Origin: Serpentinicella sp031432315
GTDB taxonomy: Bacteria; Bacillota; Clostridia; Peptostreptococcales; Natronincolaceae
Length of the DNA: 64,000 nt
Direction of reading: 5' to 3'
Assembly (NCBI RefSeq): GCF_031432315.1
Contig: NZ_JAVKGO010000011.1
Coordinates: forward strand, 1 to 64,000
The notes beneath the pieces were generated by a model that had not been told where the DNA came from, did not search any database, and saw nothing but the letters and a program-made list of their open reading frames with translations. This document shows positions 8,873-17,608 of this stretch, piece after piece. A program made the position numbers and the translations under genes. Each line of letters starts with the position of its first letter. The stretch's first letter is position 1.

Positions 8873-10138
8873 TTATCTACTTAAAGATTTACCTTTTGAA
8901 AGTTTTAAAACGGTTCTAAGTTTTACAGGGTTTCCGTACATAAGGGTTCCCATACGATAGATTTTTGATGCAAGATAGCCAATTAAAGCTGTAGTGATCG
9001 CTAAAATGGATAACGAAGCAATAACCTCTAAAGTAGATACGGTTCCCATTGATACCCGTACAAACATGGCCATAAAAGAACTAAAAGGTACAAAGGATGC
9101 TATTTTTAGAACCATCCCTTCAGTATTTTGCATACCTGTCATAGAGACAATAAATACTGCGACAAAAATCAATGTAATAGGGGTGGAACTTGTATTAACG
9201 TCTTCAGTTCTAGAAACCAATGCACCAAGGGCACCAAAGATAAATAGATAGAATAAGTAACCAAGAATACCAAAGGCAGAGAACGACAATAGTGTACTAC
9301 CAGGTATTTTAAATACAAAGTCTAAACTGTTATCCCAAGCCGCTGCATTTAGATTGTAAGCCGTGATTCCAGTTAAAATAACTAATCCAAACTGGCATAT
9401 ACCAGCAAGGGCACCAGCAATAACTTTACCGAAAATTAAATGGGTGCTGTCCGTACTTGTAATAAGGACTTCCATTGCACGATTACTTTTTTCACTAGCA
9501 ACAGAGGTTGCAATAATTTGACCATATATAATAATTAAAAAGTATAATCCAAATACTAGAATGTAGGTGTACATATAATTACTTGCACTATCAGTACCTA
9601 ATACAACTGTATCTTGTTGTTCAATATGAACAGATATAATACCTTCTACAGAGCTATATTCAATACCCATATCTTCAAATGCACTAATTCTATATGCTTC
9701 TGCTAGGGCAGATTCAAAGGCAAATGGATTCGTACCCATAAGTTCATTATTTTGAACAATGTGTTGATACTGAGTAGGTGATTCAATGATATAGCCCGCT
9801 TCGACTTCTCCAGAACGAATTTGTTCTTCTAGTTCTTCTTGGTTGTTAAATGCTACTAATTCTCCAGCAAAAAATCGTTGTTTTAAATCATCTACGTTAG
9901 TAATGCCACCTTTATTGATAAAACCGTAGGTTCTCCCAGAGGACGGAGGGTGTTCAGCTCCTTGGTCTTGGTCCATAGCAATTTCTTCATCCGACGAGCT
10001 GAAAAATGTATCTCTTATGGTAGGTGCGGACAGGCCTAGGGAAAGCAGTAAACATATAATTACCGTTGCGATAATAGCAGTTTTATTTTTAACTAAGTTT
10101 AAAAACTCAAATTTTGTTACAATTAAAAAATTTCTCAT
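8873..10138 (-). CDS. natB: ABC-2 type exporter permease, NatB-like
   Basis: A 421-residue permease. One N-terminal transmembrane helix (about 18-40) is followed by a large extracytoplasmic domain (about 45-180). Five to six membrane helices then span about 190-400, the NatB/ABC-2 layout. NatB works with NatA to export Na+ in Bacillus; the substrate here is inferred. Its start overlaps the natA stop by four bases (ATGA), so the two are translationally coupled. The presence of NhaC in the window fits a sodium-handling organism. Confidence 0.85.
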   Translation of the reverse strand: MRNFLIVTKFEFLNLVKNKTAIIATVIICLLLSLGLSAPTIRDTFFSSSDEEIAMDQDQGAEHPPSSGRTYGFINKGGITNVDDLKQRFFAGELVAFNNQEELEEQIRSGEVEAGYIIESPTQYQHIVQNNELMGTNPFAFESALAEAYRISAFEDMGIEYSSVEGIISVHIEQQDTVVLGTDSASNYMYTYILVFGLYFLIIIYGQIIATSVASEKSNRAMEVLITSTDSTHLIFGKVIAGALAGICQFGLVILTGITAYNLNAAAWDNSLDFVFKIPGSTLLSFSAFGILGYLFYLFIFGALGALVSRTEDVNTSSTPITLIFVAVFIVSMTGMQNTEGMVLKIASFVPFSSFMAMFVRVSMGTVSTLEVIASLSILAITTALIGYLASKIYRMGTLMYGNPVKLRTVLKLSKGKSLSR

Positions 10139-11052
10139 GAAGCGTCACCTACCTTTTTAACAAAAATGTCTTCTAGTGTTGGTTGATAAGTTGAAAACTT
10201 TTCGATGTCAATGTTAAGTTCTATTAAGGCTTTAAGAAGGTCTTGTTTCGTATTTTGACCCATCAGCTCTATAATAAGATAGTCTTTCTTTTCATCAACA
10301 ACTGTAGCGATGTTACCTAATTTATTGTCAAATATCTCCTTTAGCTCATTACAGGATAAATTGACATCGCTTAAGGTTAGTCTGTTCATACCGTATTCTT
10401 TTTTAATTTCTTTTAAATCGCCTTTAAGAACAATTTCACCTTTATTTATAAGTGCAATATTTTCACAAAACTCTTCGATATAACCCATTTGGTGACTTGA
10501 GAAAATAAGTAATTTATTTTGCTGAATCAATTCTCTAATGATATCCTTTAAAATTTGTGAGTTTACAGGATCTAAACCACTGAATGGTTCGTCAAGAACA
10601 ACAATATCCGGATTACAGATGAAGGTCTCTGCTAACTGAACTTTTTGCTGGTTTCCTTTTGACAGGGTTTCTAGTTTTTTGTTTTTATGTTCTTCTACCC
10701 CAAGTCGCTTTAACCAATATAATGCATTTTCTTTTGCTTCTTTACTAGTTAGACCTCTAAGTTGACCAAAATAAACTAATTGCTCAAGGACCTTTTGTTT
10801 AGGATATAGGCCACGTTCTTCAGGCAAATAGCCAATTTGGTGTTCTTTAGGTACAAATTTTTTACCATTAAGAAGAATTTCCCCGCTGTTACCACTAAAC
10901 AAATCCATAAGAATTCTAATGGTTGTCGTCTTACCAGCACCATTTCTACCTAAAAAGCCTAGTGCCTTTCCACTTTCAATGGTAAAGGATATACCATGAA
11001 GTACTTCTGTGTCAGAAAAACTTTTACGAAGGTTTTTTACCTCAAGTTTCAT
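10135..11052 (-). CDS. natA: ABC transporter ATPase, NatA-like
   Basis: About 305 residues. Walker A GRNGAGKT, signature LSKGNQQKV and Walker B IVVLDEPFSGLDP are intact. The C-terminal extension ends with QPTLEDIFVKKVG, typical of NatA/DrrA exporters. The frame opens at an ATG at 11070, but the ATG at 11052 is preferred: it sits after GAGAGGTG and begins MKLEVKNLRKSF like the family. First gene of the natAB operon. Na+ specificity is not provable from sequence. Confidence 0.88.
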   Translation of the reverse strand: MKLEVKNLRKSFSDTEVLHGISFTIESGKALGFLGRNGAGKTTTIRILMDLFSGNSGEILLNGKKFVPKEHQIGYLPEERGLYPKQKVLEQLVYFGQLRGLTSKEAKENALYWLKRLGVEEHKNKKLETLSKGNQQKVQLAETFICNPDIVVLDEPFSGLDPVNSQILKDIIRELIQQNKLLIFSSHQMGYIEEFCENIALINKGEIVLKGDLKEIKKEYGMNRLTLSDVNLSCNELKEIFDNKLGNIATVVDEKKDYLIIELMGQNTKQDLLKALIELNIDIEKFSTYQPTLEDIFVKKVGDAS

Positions 11053-11181
11053 AATGCACCTCTCATTCATAAATTTTACTATGCTGCATAAAGGAAGCTT
11101 GTCATAAAATTAACAATGACCCACTAAATTATACCATATTTTAAATATAATGCGTGTGTAAAAATAATAAATTTATCACTT

Positions 11182-11364
11182 TTAATCTTCCCAAAATAGA
11201 TCATCCAAGGTTTTGGATAATGCCTTGCATATTGCCAAACAAAGCTTTAAAGTTGCGTTGTACTTTCCTAACTCAATCAAACCAATGGTTTGTCTTGTAA
11301 CACCAACAATATTAGAAAGCTCTTCTTGGGACAAATCATTTTCTACGTTCTATATATAACGCAT
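11182..11364 (-). pseudogene. decayed XRE-family HTH regulator (YgzD-like)
   Basis: Reading leftward, the frame encodes the body of a small helix-turn-helix regulator: NDLSQEELSNIVGVTRQTIG, then LIELGKYNATLKLCLAICKA, ending in TLDDLFWED and a stop at 11182. These proteins normally begin MKNRIKELR before this part. Here the only upstream ATG (11364) gives MRYI and then TAG, so the first helix is lost. No alternative start with a good ribosome binding site was found. It lies just upstream of natA on the same strand, where such regulators often sit. Decay or sequencing error are both possible. Confidence 0.75.
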
Positions 11365-11494
11365 TTTGAATATTATTTTATGTTACCCATAAAGCGTGCT
11401 AGTGTAACGTGGTCATAGATCTTTTTCTATGGAAAATACTAATTGAGTTACCTGTACGTTTATAAGAATAACATTAGCAAATATTAATTAATAT

Positions 11495-11519
11495 GTTAAT
11501 TTTAACGATAGCTGGGTAT
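11495..11519 (+). promoter_or_regulatory. SigB-type promoter candidate for csbD genes
   Basis: GTTAAT (11495-11500) and GGGTAT (11514-11519) are 13 bases apart, close to the Bacillus SigB pattern GTTTAA-N12-15-GGGTAT. The first CsbD gene starts 82 bases downstream. CsbD of Bacillus is SigB-controlled, which makes the match more credible. A small hairpin (GCTAAATAC / GTATTTAGC, 11535-11557) follows in the leader. Confidence 0.45.
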
Positions 11520-11600
11520 GTAATTAATAAGATAGCTAAATACAACACGTATTTAGCTTTATTGATTAAATATCGGATAAATAAAAAAAGGAGGGCTATT

Positions 11601-11813
11601 ATGAACAAAGAGATTTTAAAAGGAAAATGGAATCAGTTAAAAGGTAGTGCAAAGAAAAAATGGGGCGAGCTTACAGATGATGACTTGAACCAGATTGAAG
11701 GCAGTGGTGAAAAGTTAGTAGGAAAAATACAAGAAAAATACGGAAAAAATCTAGAAGAAGCCGAACAAGAAGTGGAACTTTGGTTATCAGAAAATGATGA
11801 TAGAGGCGTATAA
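11601..11813 (+). CDS. CsbD family stress protein, paralogue 1
   Basis: A 70-residue CsbD-like protein: MNKEILKGKWNQLKGSAKKK, then WGELTDDDLNQIEGSGEKLV. The LKGKWNQLKG / WG.LTDDDL / EGS layout is diagnostic of the family, whose biochemical role is unknown but which responds to general stress. The ATG at 11601 follows AAAGGAGGG; a longer frame from 11493 has no such site. A second copy lies 65 bases downstream. Confidence 0.93.
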   Translation: MNKEILKGKWNQLKGSAKKKWGELTDDDLNQIEGSGEKLVGKIQEKYGKNLEEAEQEVELWLSENDDRGV

Positions 11814-11878
11814 AACAATTTATATAACATAAGAATTTGTTTTATATGATGACGGAAATCTAAAGAAAGGATGATATG

Positions 11879-12088
11879 ATGAATAAACAAGAGCTAAAGG
11901 GTAAATGGACACAGTTAAGAGGACGAGCTAAAGAAAAATGGGGTAAGTTAACTGAAAACGAGCTAGATCAAATAGAAGGTAGTGTAGATAGATTAGTTGG
12001 AAAAATCCAAGAGATCTATGGAAAAACGAAAAAAGAAGTTCAAGAAGAAGTGGATACATGGCTATCAGAGCAAGAGGATGAAAAATAA
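11879..12088 (+). CDS. CsbD family stress protein, paralogue 2
   Basis: A 69-residue paralogue of the preceding protein (MNKQELKGKWTQLRGRAKEK, WGKLTENELDQIEGSVDRLV). The tandem arrangement points to local duplication. Two adjacent ATGs occur (11876 and 11879); the second aligns with the start of paralogue 1 and lies 8 bases after GAAAGG. Probably co-transcribed with paralogue 1. Confidence 0.92.
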   Translation: MNKQELKGKWTQLRGRAKEKWGKLTENELDQIEGSVDRLVGKIQEIYGKTKKEVQEEVDTWLSEQEDEK

Positions 12089-12090
12089 AA

Positions 12091-12187
12091 TTAGTGCAAT
12101 AAAGATTAATGCTAAATGCTAGCTTAGTGCATAAAGAGATGTGATATCCCTTAATGGAATGACAATCTAAGTATTGCACTAAGGCTA
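12091..12187. repeat. inverted repeat after csbD genes
   Basis: TTAGTGCAAT occurs at 12091 and a similar TTAGTGCAT at 12124. Both are complementary to TATTGCACTAA near 12172. The extended pair CTAGCTTAGTGCA / TGCACTAAGGCTAG would fold into a long stem with a loop of about 40 bases. Function unknown. Confidence 0.5.
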
Positions 12188-12190
12188 GTA

Positions 12191-12237
12191 AATCCAGCAG
12201 GTTCGTACAATATAATAACGAACTATGCTGGATTTTT
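12191..12237 (+). terminator. intrinsic terminator after csbD pair
   Basis: Stem AATCCAGCA / TGCTGGATT is extended by TTCGT / ACGAA inside, then a T-run. It ends the csbD transcript before the ZIP transporter gene. Confidence 0.65.
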
Positions 12238-12304
12238 GAATGACAGCATATAACATTTATACCAATTTATTTACATAGATTAAATAAAGCTGTTTAGATA
12301 TAAT

Positions 12305-12319
12305 TGAGAATGGGTATCA
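12305..12319. promoter_or_regulatory. Fur-like box upstream of ZIP transporter
   Basis: TGAGAATGGGTATCA differs from the Bacillus Fur 7-1-7 pattern TGAnAATnATTnTCA at two defined positions. It lies 85 bases before the ZIP transporter start, a sensible operator distance. Which metal regulator binds is not known. Confidence 0.4.
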
Positions 12320-12403
12320 ATTAGACAAGTAGTAAGATACTTTAATAAAAAATAAATTTTACCTAAGAATATAAATGAGTGATAATGAAAGAAGGGTGAT
12401 GAT

Positions 12404-13150
12404 ATGCAAGGTTTGTTATATAGTTTTTTAGCAGGTGTTTCTACAACACTAGGGGTTATTGTACTTATCATTTTCGGTAAGCCAAATAACAAAGTATTAT
12501 CGACGCTATTAGGTTTTGCAGGGGGGATTATGCTAGCAATTTCAGTTTTTGAGCTAATGCCTGAAGCAGTAGAATTTGGTTCCATGACCACCGCAATTAT
12601 AGGATTTTTACTTGGTGCTGGCATGATGTTCATATTAGACAAGCTAGTTCCTCACTCTCATATGTCTGACAGTGATGAATTGGTTACTGAAAATGAAGAA
12701 AATCTAAAATCAGTAGACAGTCCAATGCTAAGGGTAGGATACCTAGTTTTATTTGGTATTGCCCTACACAACTTACCTGAGGGATTAGCAATTGGTGCGG
12801 GACTTGAAGCAAGTCCGGAATTAGGGTTATTTATTGCTGTGGCTATAGCACTGCATAATATACCAGAAGGATTAGCAATTGCAGGACCTTTAAAGGCTGG
12901 TGGGCTTTCTTCAGGAAAAATATTCTTATTTACCCTTATTGCAGGGTTAATGACACCGCTAGGAACAGCAATTGGATTGATATTCTTTAAAATTTCTCCA
13001 GTATTCGTAGGAGGTTCTTTAGCTTTTGCAGCAGGGGCAATGATTTATATTGTAAATGATGAGTTAATTCCTCAAGCCAATGCCATGAGTAGTCATTGGA
13101 GTAATACCGGATTAATTGTTGGTTTGCTTTTAGGTTTTGCATTATTGTAA
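12404..13150 (+). CDS. ZIP family divalent metal transporter
   Basis: A 248-residue polytopic membrane protein with about eight helices. The paired ZIP metal-site motifs HNLPEGLAIG and HNIPEGLAIA are present in helices 4 and 5. A short His-containing loop (LVPHSHMSD) joins helices 3 and 4. It imports Zn, Fe or Mn; the ion is not fixed by sequence. ATG after AGGGTGATGAT. A Fur-like box upstream would suggest metal control. Confidence 0.92.
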   Translation: MQGLLYSFLAGVSTTLGVIVLIIFGKPNNKVLSTLLGFAGGIMLAISVFELMPEAVEFGSMTTAIIGFLLGAGMMFILDKLVPHSHMSDSDELVTENEENLKSVDSPMLRVGYLVLFGIALHNLPEGLAIGAGLEASPELGLFIAVAIALHNIPEGLAIAGPLKAGGLSSGKIFLFTLIAGLMTPLGTAIGLIFFKISPVFVGGSLAFAAGAMIYIVNDELIPQANAMSSHWSNTGLIVGLLLGFALL

Positions 13151-13169
13151 GTTCAGAGAAAAGCTTGAA

Positions 13170-13203
13170 AATCCAGTCTATCGGTAGACTGGATTTTTTT
13201 TGT
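13170..13203 (+). terminator. intrinsic terminator after ZIP gene
   Basis: An 11-base perfect stem AATCCAGTCTA / TAGACTGGATT with loop TCGG and a T8 run. Confidence 0.9.
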
Positions 13204-13356
13204 TAGATTTTTATATTGAGGCAGTCAATATTATTACTTAAATATAGGGTCCAGGACCTATAATCAAAAACAATTTTCTTACATATTATGTAATTACATT
13301 AATAAATATATTAGAGTATGTTTTATGATTGTAACTAAATATGTGAGGTTATGCCT

Positions 13357-14463
13357 ATGAAATGTAAAAGTAATAGGGATTATATAAATTGTTTAGGTGA
13401 ATTTTCCTGTCCTGGCTTAGAATCAACTTTTTTTCAACAAGATATGCAAAAGTCATTACGTTTTATAAAACCGATTATTTTAATCTTAGGAATTTTAAAT
13501 ACATTATTTTTAATACCTGATTACTTTCTTATTCAAAACAAGATGTCTTTTTTATGGATTGCTACTGTGCGTATATGCTTTGTTTTGTTGGTAATAGGAT
13601 TGTTTTTAAGACTGAATAAAATAAATAATTTAAAAATATTATCCTACTTGATTACATCTTATGAAATTATATGTGCCTTTTTGTTTTTATTTGTATTTTA
13701 TATGTATGAGTCACCTAATTTTCTAATACAGTCTTTTGGCGTAATGGTTATTATTATTGCGATATATATGGTGCCAAATAGATGGATTCACATGATTGGG
13801 GTGTCATCATTTATTACAGTATGTTTTTTAGTGACATCAAAGTATAGAGTCGATAATATCAAATTATCAGAGCTCTCAGCTGTTATCGTATATTTAGTAA
13901 TTGTAATTTTGCTTAGCAGTATTATTGCCTTTAGAAATCAACATGCAAAAAGATCCCAATATTTACACAGTAAAGAGCTTGAAAGACTCTCTACAACGGA
14001 TCACTTATCTGGGGCATACAACCGAGCTAAGTTAGACGAAGAGCTAAAAAAATGGGTTATGTACGCTAAGGTTTATAATACGCCATTATCTCTTATTATT
14101 TTTGACTTTGACAATTTTAAAAGAATAAATGATACTTATGGTCATCTATGTGGTGATGAAGTGATCGTAGAGACGGCAAAATTGGTTAGAAACAGCATTC
14201 GAGACATTGACATTTTTGCTAGGTGGGGTGGTGAGGAATTTATTATTTTACTACCTCATATGAAAAAAGAGCGTGGAAAAATTATGGCTGAACGATTGAG
14301 ACAAAAAATAGCAGACTACGACTTTCCAAAAGTGGGGCATGCAACATGTAGTTTTGGCGTTGCAGAGCTTTGTCTTCAAGAGGATATTAATAGTTGGTTA
14401 AGACGAGCCGATGAGCAGCTGTATAAGGCAAAAAACACAGGCAAGAACATTGTTAAAGCCTAA
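13357..14463 (+). CDS. membrane-bound diguanylate cyclase
   Basis: A 368-residue protein with about six N-terminal transmembrane segments (about residues 35-205) and a GGDEF domain (about 215-365). It makes cyclic di-GMP from two GTP. The active-site loop is RWGGEEF. The product-inhibition I-site RDID is present exactly five residues before GGEEF. The first ATG (13351) is one base from the GAGGTT site; the ATG at 13357 has 7-base spacing and is preferred. The membrane part may sense a signal; no known sensor domain recognised. Stand-alone gene. Confidence 0.92.
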   Translation: MKCKSNRDYINCLGEFSCPGLESTFFQQDMQKSLRFIKPIILILGILNTLFLIPDYFLIQNKMSFLWIATVRICFVLLVIGLFLRLNKINNLKILSYLITSYEIICAFLFLFVFYMYESPNFLIQSFGVMVIIIAIYMVPNRWIHMIGVSSFITVCFLVTSKYRVDNIKLSELSAVIVYLVIVILLSSIIAFRNQHAKRSQYLHSKELERLSTTDHLSGAYNRAKLDEELKKWVMYAKVYNTPLSLIIFDFDNFKRINDTYGHLCGDEVIVETAKLVRNSIRDIDIFARWGGEEFIILLPHMKKERGKIMAERLRQKIADYDFPKVGHATCSFGVAELCLQEDINSWLRRADEQLYKAKNTGKNIVKA

Positions 14464-14526
14464 TTGGTGGAATTACCGTTTAAAATAATTTCTGACCGGG
14501 TATGTGAGTACTAAGGCGGTGATTCG

Positions 14527-15933
14527 ATGACAACAAAAAATCAAACAACGATACCTTCTTTTTGGATATCACTTGTTCCTTTTATTGTAATGGGGCTCTC
14601 TTTGGGGGTATCTGTATTTTTATACGATACAGAACCCCACTCTTCTTTAATATTAGGAACAATAACTGTAGCCGCCATAGGATACTACTACAACCACTCA
14701 TGGGATCAAATTGAAAAGAGCATCGTTTCAAGTATTTCAAGAGCAATATCTGCTATAATTATTTTATTAATTATTGGTATGCTCATTGGTACTTGGATTG
14801 CCAGTGGTGTTGTACCAGCTTTGATGTACTATGGGTTTTATGTATTTAGTGAAACATGGTTTTTACCTTCTATATTAGTACTTTGTAGTTTCATATCTGT
14901 GGTTACCGGGAGTTCCTGGACAACTGCTGGAACAATTGGTGTAGCAGCAATAGGGATAGGCCAAGGGCTGGGTATTCCTGCACATATAATTGCCGGTGCA
15001 GTTGTATCCGGTGCCTTCTTTGGAGACAAGCTATCCCCTTTATCTGATTCTACTAATTTAACTCCTTCTTTACTAAAAGTAGATTTATACGAACATATAA
15101 AGCATATGCTCTATACGACGGTACCTAGCTTTGTAATAGCACTAATTTTATATGCAATCATAGGCATATTTTTTATAGAAGGTGGGAATGGGATTGATGT
15201 AAGCGATTACCAAAGTGCCATTGCAGAAAACTTTAGGTTATCCTATTGGTTGATAATCCCTCCAGCAGCAGTGGTAACACTTATCTTATTTAAAGTGCCT
15301 GCAATTCCAAGTCTGGCTGTTGGTGTGCTACTTGGAAGTATGGTTCAAATCATCGCACAAGGAAGTAATCTAGGAGAGGTTTTTGAAACACTATATCATG
15401 GTGTAGAGATCTCTACAGGGTGGGATGAAATGGACGAGTTATTATCTCGTGGTGGCATGTCCAGTATGTACTCTGTTGTCGCTCTTGCAATAGTGGCCTT
15501 GCCCTTTGGTGGACTAATGAACGACACAGGAATGCTAAGTGCTATCGTTTCCAAAATGACGGCTTTTTTAAATACTCGTGGACCATTAGTTCTAACAACG
15601 GCTCTAACATCTATTTTTATTAATATTTTTGGAGCGAATCAATATCTAGCAGTTATTCTTCCAGGACAAATGTATGAAGAACATTATAAAAAACTAGATT
15701 TACATAATAAAAACTTAACTAGGGCATTAGAGGGTGGAGGAACTTTAACAGCGCCCCTTATTCCATGGAATAGTAGTGGTGCATTTATGCTATCTGTACT
15801 TGCGGTAGACCCACTAAAATATGCCCCCTATGCCTTTGTCTGTTGGTTAACTTTTATTGTTGCTACAGCATTTGCATACTTTAATGTAACCATGGAAAAA
15901 CAATCACCAAAAACAGAAGAAAACACCACATAA
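14527..15933 (+). CDS. nhaC: Na+/H+ antiporter, NhaC family
   Basis: A 468-residue protein with about 11-12 membrane helices. Family hallmarks include GAFFGDKLSPLSDSTNL (about residues 162-178), TGSSWTTAGTIG before it, and late conserved glycine-rich loops (EGGGTLTAPLIPWNSSG). It exchanges Na+ for H+ to keep sodium and pH balance. ATG after GGCGGTGATTCG. A hairpin spans its stop codon. Confidence 0.92.
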   Translation: MTTKNQTTIPSFWISLVPFIVMGLSLGVSVFLYDTEPHSSLILGTITVAAIGYYYNHSWDQIEKSIVSSISRAISAIIILLIIGMLIGTWIASGVVPALMYYGFYVFSETWFLPSILVLCSFISVVTGSSWTTAGTIGVAAIGIGQGLGIPAHIIAGAVVSGAFFGDKLSPLSDSTNLTPSLLKVDLYEHIKHMLYTTVPSFVIALILYAIIGIFFIEGGNGIDVSDYQSAIAENFRLSYWLIIPPAAVVTLILFKVPAIPSLAVGVLLGSMVQIIAQGSNLGEVFETLYHGVEISTGWDEMDELLSRGGMSSMYSVVALAIVALPFGGLMNDTGMLSAIVSKMTAFLNTRGPLVLTTALTSIFINIFGANQYLAVILPGQMYEEHYKKLDLHNKNLTRALEGGGTLTAPLIPWNSSGAFMLSVLAVDPLKYAPYAFVCWLTFIVATAFAYFNVTMEKQSPKTEENTT

Positions 15934-15950
15934 TTTAGGGTGGTGTTTTC
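15919..15950. terminator. hairpin terminator spanning the nhaC stop codon
   Basis: An 11-base perfect stem GAAAACACCAC / GTGGTGTTTTC has the nhaC stop codon in its 10-base loop. It lies between convergent genes and may serve both directions, although the T-runs are short. Confidence 0.6.
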
Positions 15951-15966
15951 AACATCTCAGTACAGT

Positions 15967-16383
15967 TTACCAAAATCCAGGTCTTCTGAATCTTGGACCC
16001 CTAAAAGGTCTACGCCATATGGCCGCTAGGGTTAAGAACCATAAAAGCAAACTACTACCACCAAATAAAAACTGTTTTTCAATCTTGGATTGTGGTGTTG
16101 TAGAAGAATCAGTATTTAGCACTTCTTTTACCAGTTCGATTCTTTGTCTTGTAAAATCGTTAACAAATCCATCCATTTGAGATAATGCATCTAAATTTTT
16201 AATATGCGATTGTAGTTCACTTTGAGATACTTCATTTTTTGTCACTAGTATTTCATTAAAAAGGTCATAGTCAGATAAGTCTCCGTATTGGGTCATGAAA
16301 TCATTAAATTCTCCTATGTGCTCACTTGGAATCATAATGAAGTCTAAAGCGTAATCTCCTTTGTTATTAATAATTTCCGGCAT
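15967..16383 (-). CDS. hypothetical protein with C-terminal membrane helix and Arg-rich tail
   Basis: A 138-residue protein. The N-terminal 100 residues look soluble and helical. One transmembrane helix (about 107-122) precedes a short tail rich in Arg, Pro, Phe and Gly (RRPFRGPRFRRPGFW). ATG after GGGGTGATT. The layout resembles a tail-anchored protein. Function unknown. Confidence 0.75.
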   Translation of the reverse strand: MPEIINNKGDYALDFIMIPSEHIGEFNDFMTQYGDLSDYDLFNEILVTKNEVSQSELQSHIKNLDALSQMDGFVNDFTRQRIELVKEVLNTDSSTTPQSKIEKQFLFGGSSLLLWFLTLAAIWRRPFRGPRFRRPGFW

Positions 16384-16585
16384 ATAATCACCCCATCAAA
16401 TTTTTTCCTTTTGCAGTAATACACTATGTGTATACCTTGAAAATGTGACAAGGTGAAAAAAAGAATGCAAGCATGCAAACTTAAAAGCTAATTTAAATAG
16501 GTGGATTCTAAAAAAACAATTAGCATCAATCACAAAAAACTACGACAAGAATAAAATGAATAATGCTGAAGATGGGGTGATGTTT

Positions 16586-17512
16586 TTGGAAATGTCGACT
16601 ATTATTAACAGCGTTATTTCATTATTTATGCTTATGTTGATTGGTGCATATGGTAAGGTAAGAAATATTATTACGGATCACGTCAATAAAGGGTTGATAG
16701 AGATATTACTAAATATAACCCTACCATTAATGATTGTTTCTTCCTTTGTGCTTACCTATGACGATAGTGTTAAAGACAATGTGGCAAAAATGTTTGCCTA
16801 TAGTTTCTTAGCTTATATCATTATGGGTATTTTTTCGTTTCATTTTTTATTACCAGTAAAAAAGGATAAAAAAACGATACTGCAGTTTTCTAATGTGTTT
16901 CCTAATATCGGGTATGTAGGATTTCCAATATTAAATACACTGTTCGGTGCTGAAGCTGTACTCTATGGGTCTATTTTTAATATGTTTTTTTCTATATATT
17001 TATGGACATATGGAATCATAATTTTTAAGGGAGATTTTAAGTGGAAAGATGCGGGAAGTGAAATGCTCAAGCTTACTAGAAATCCATCTGTTTTAGCTGT
17101 GGTTTTTGGTGTCATATTAATGACAACGAATATTTCTTTGCCAGCCTTTTTAAATATAAGTATTGAAGCAGTAGGAAGTATGACAGGTCCTTTAGCAATG
17201 ATGATTATTGGAGTAATTCTTACAAATGTAAAATTTGGGTCTTACATGAAAGATTGGACATTATACTATGGCATACTGCTTAAGTTAATAATAATGCCCT
17301 TAACACTATATCTGTTATTTAAGATCGTGGGGGATGATTCAATTGTTGCAAAAACAGTAATTCTTCTTTCTGCAATGCCATCGGCGATAATGACATCTAT
17401 ATTTGCGGAGCGTTTTAAAAAGGAAGAAGCATATGCAGCAGTTATGGTATTTTCGACAACACTACTATCTATTTTAACCTTGCCCTTAATTATAGCCTTA
17501 GTTATTAACTAA
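16586..17512 (+). CDS. AEC (auxin efflux carrier/malate permease) family transporter
   Basis: About 308 residues with about ten membrane helices, arranged as two inverted halves as in AEC proteins. The central motif NIGYVGFPIL is typical. Substrates in bacteria are organic acids, unknown here. The frame opens at 16556; a GGGGTG site at 16574-16579 suggests the TTG at 16586 or the ATG at 16592. A strong terminator follows. Confidence 0.85.
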   Translation: MEMSTIINSVISLFMLMLIGAYGKVRNIITDHVNKGLIEILLNITLPLMIVSSFVLTYDDSVKDNVAKMFAYSFLAYIIMGIFSFHFLLPVKKDKKTILQFSNVFPNIGYVGFPILNTLFGAEAVLYGSIFNMFFSIYLWTYGIIIFKGDFKWKDAGSEMLKLTRNPSVLAVVFGVILMTTNISLPAFLNISIEAVGSMTGPLAMMIIGVILTNVKFGSYMKDWTLYYGILLKLIIMPLTLYLLFKIVGDDSIVAKTVILLSAMPSAIMTSIFAERFKKEEAYAAVMVFSTTLLSILTLPLIIALVIN

Positions 17513-17530
17513 ATATTGAATGGTAGATAA

Positions 17531-17566
17531 AGAGAGACTACTATGTATCATAGTAGTCTCTCTTAG
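17531..17566. terminator. strong intrinsic terminator
   Basis: A 15-base perfect stem (AGAGAGACTACTATG and its complement) with a 3-base loop lies between convergent genes. Confidence 0.88.
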
Positions 17567-17608
17567 TCTTTCACATATATATACTATCTTCTGGGGAGGA
17601 ACGATAGA

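Noticed and set aside
13244..13262. ATAGGGTCC-A-GGACCTAT palindrome before the diguanylate cyclase gene as an operator.
   Set aside because: Imperfect, single copy, about 90 bases upstream and with no known regulator; too little support.
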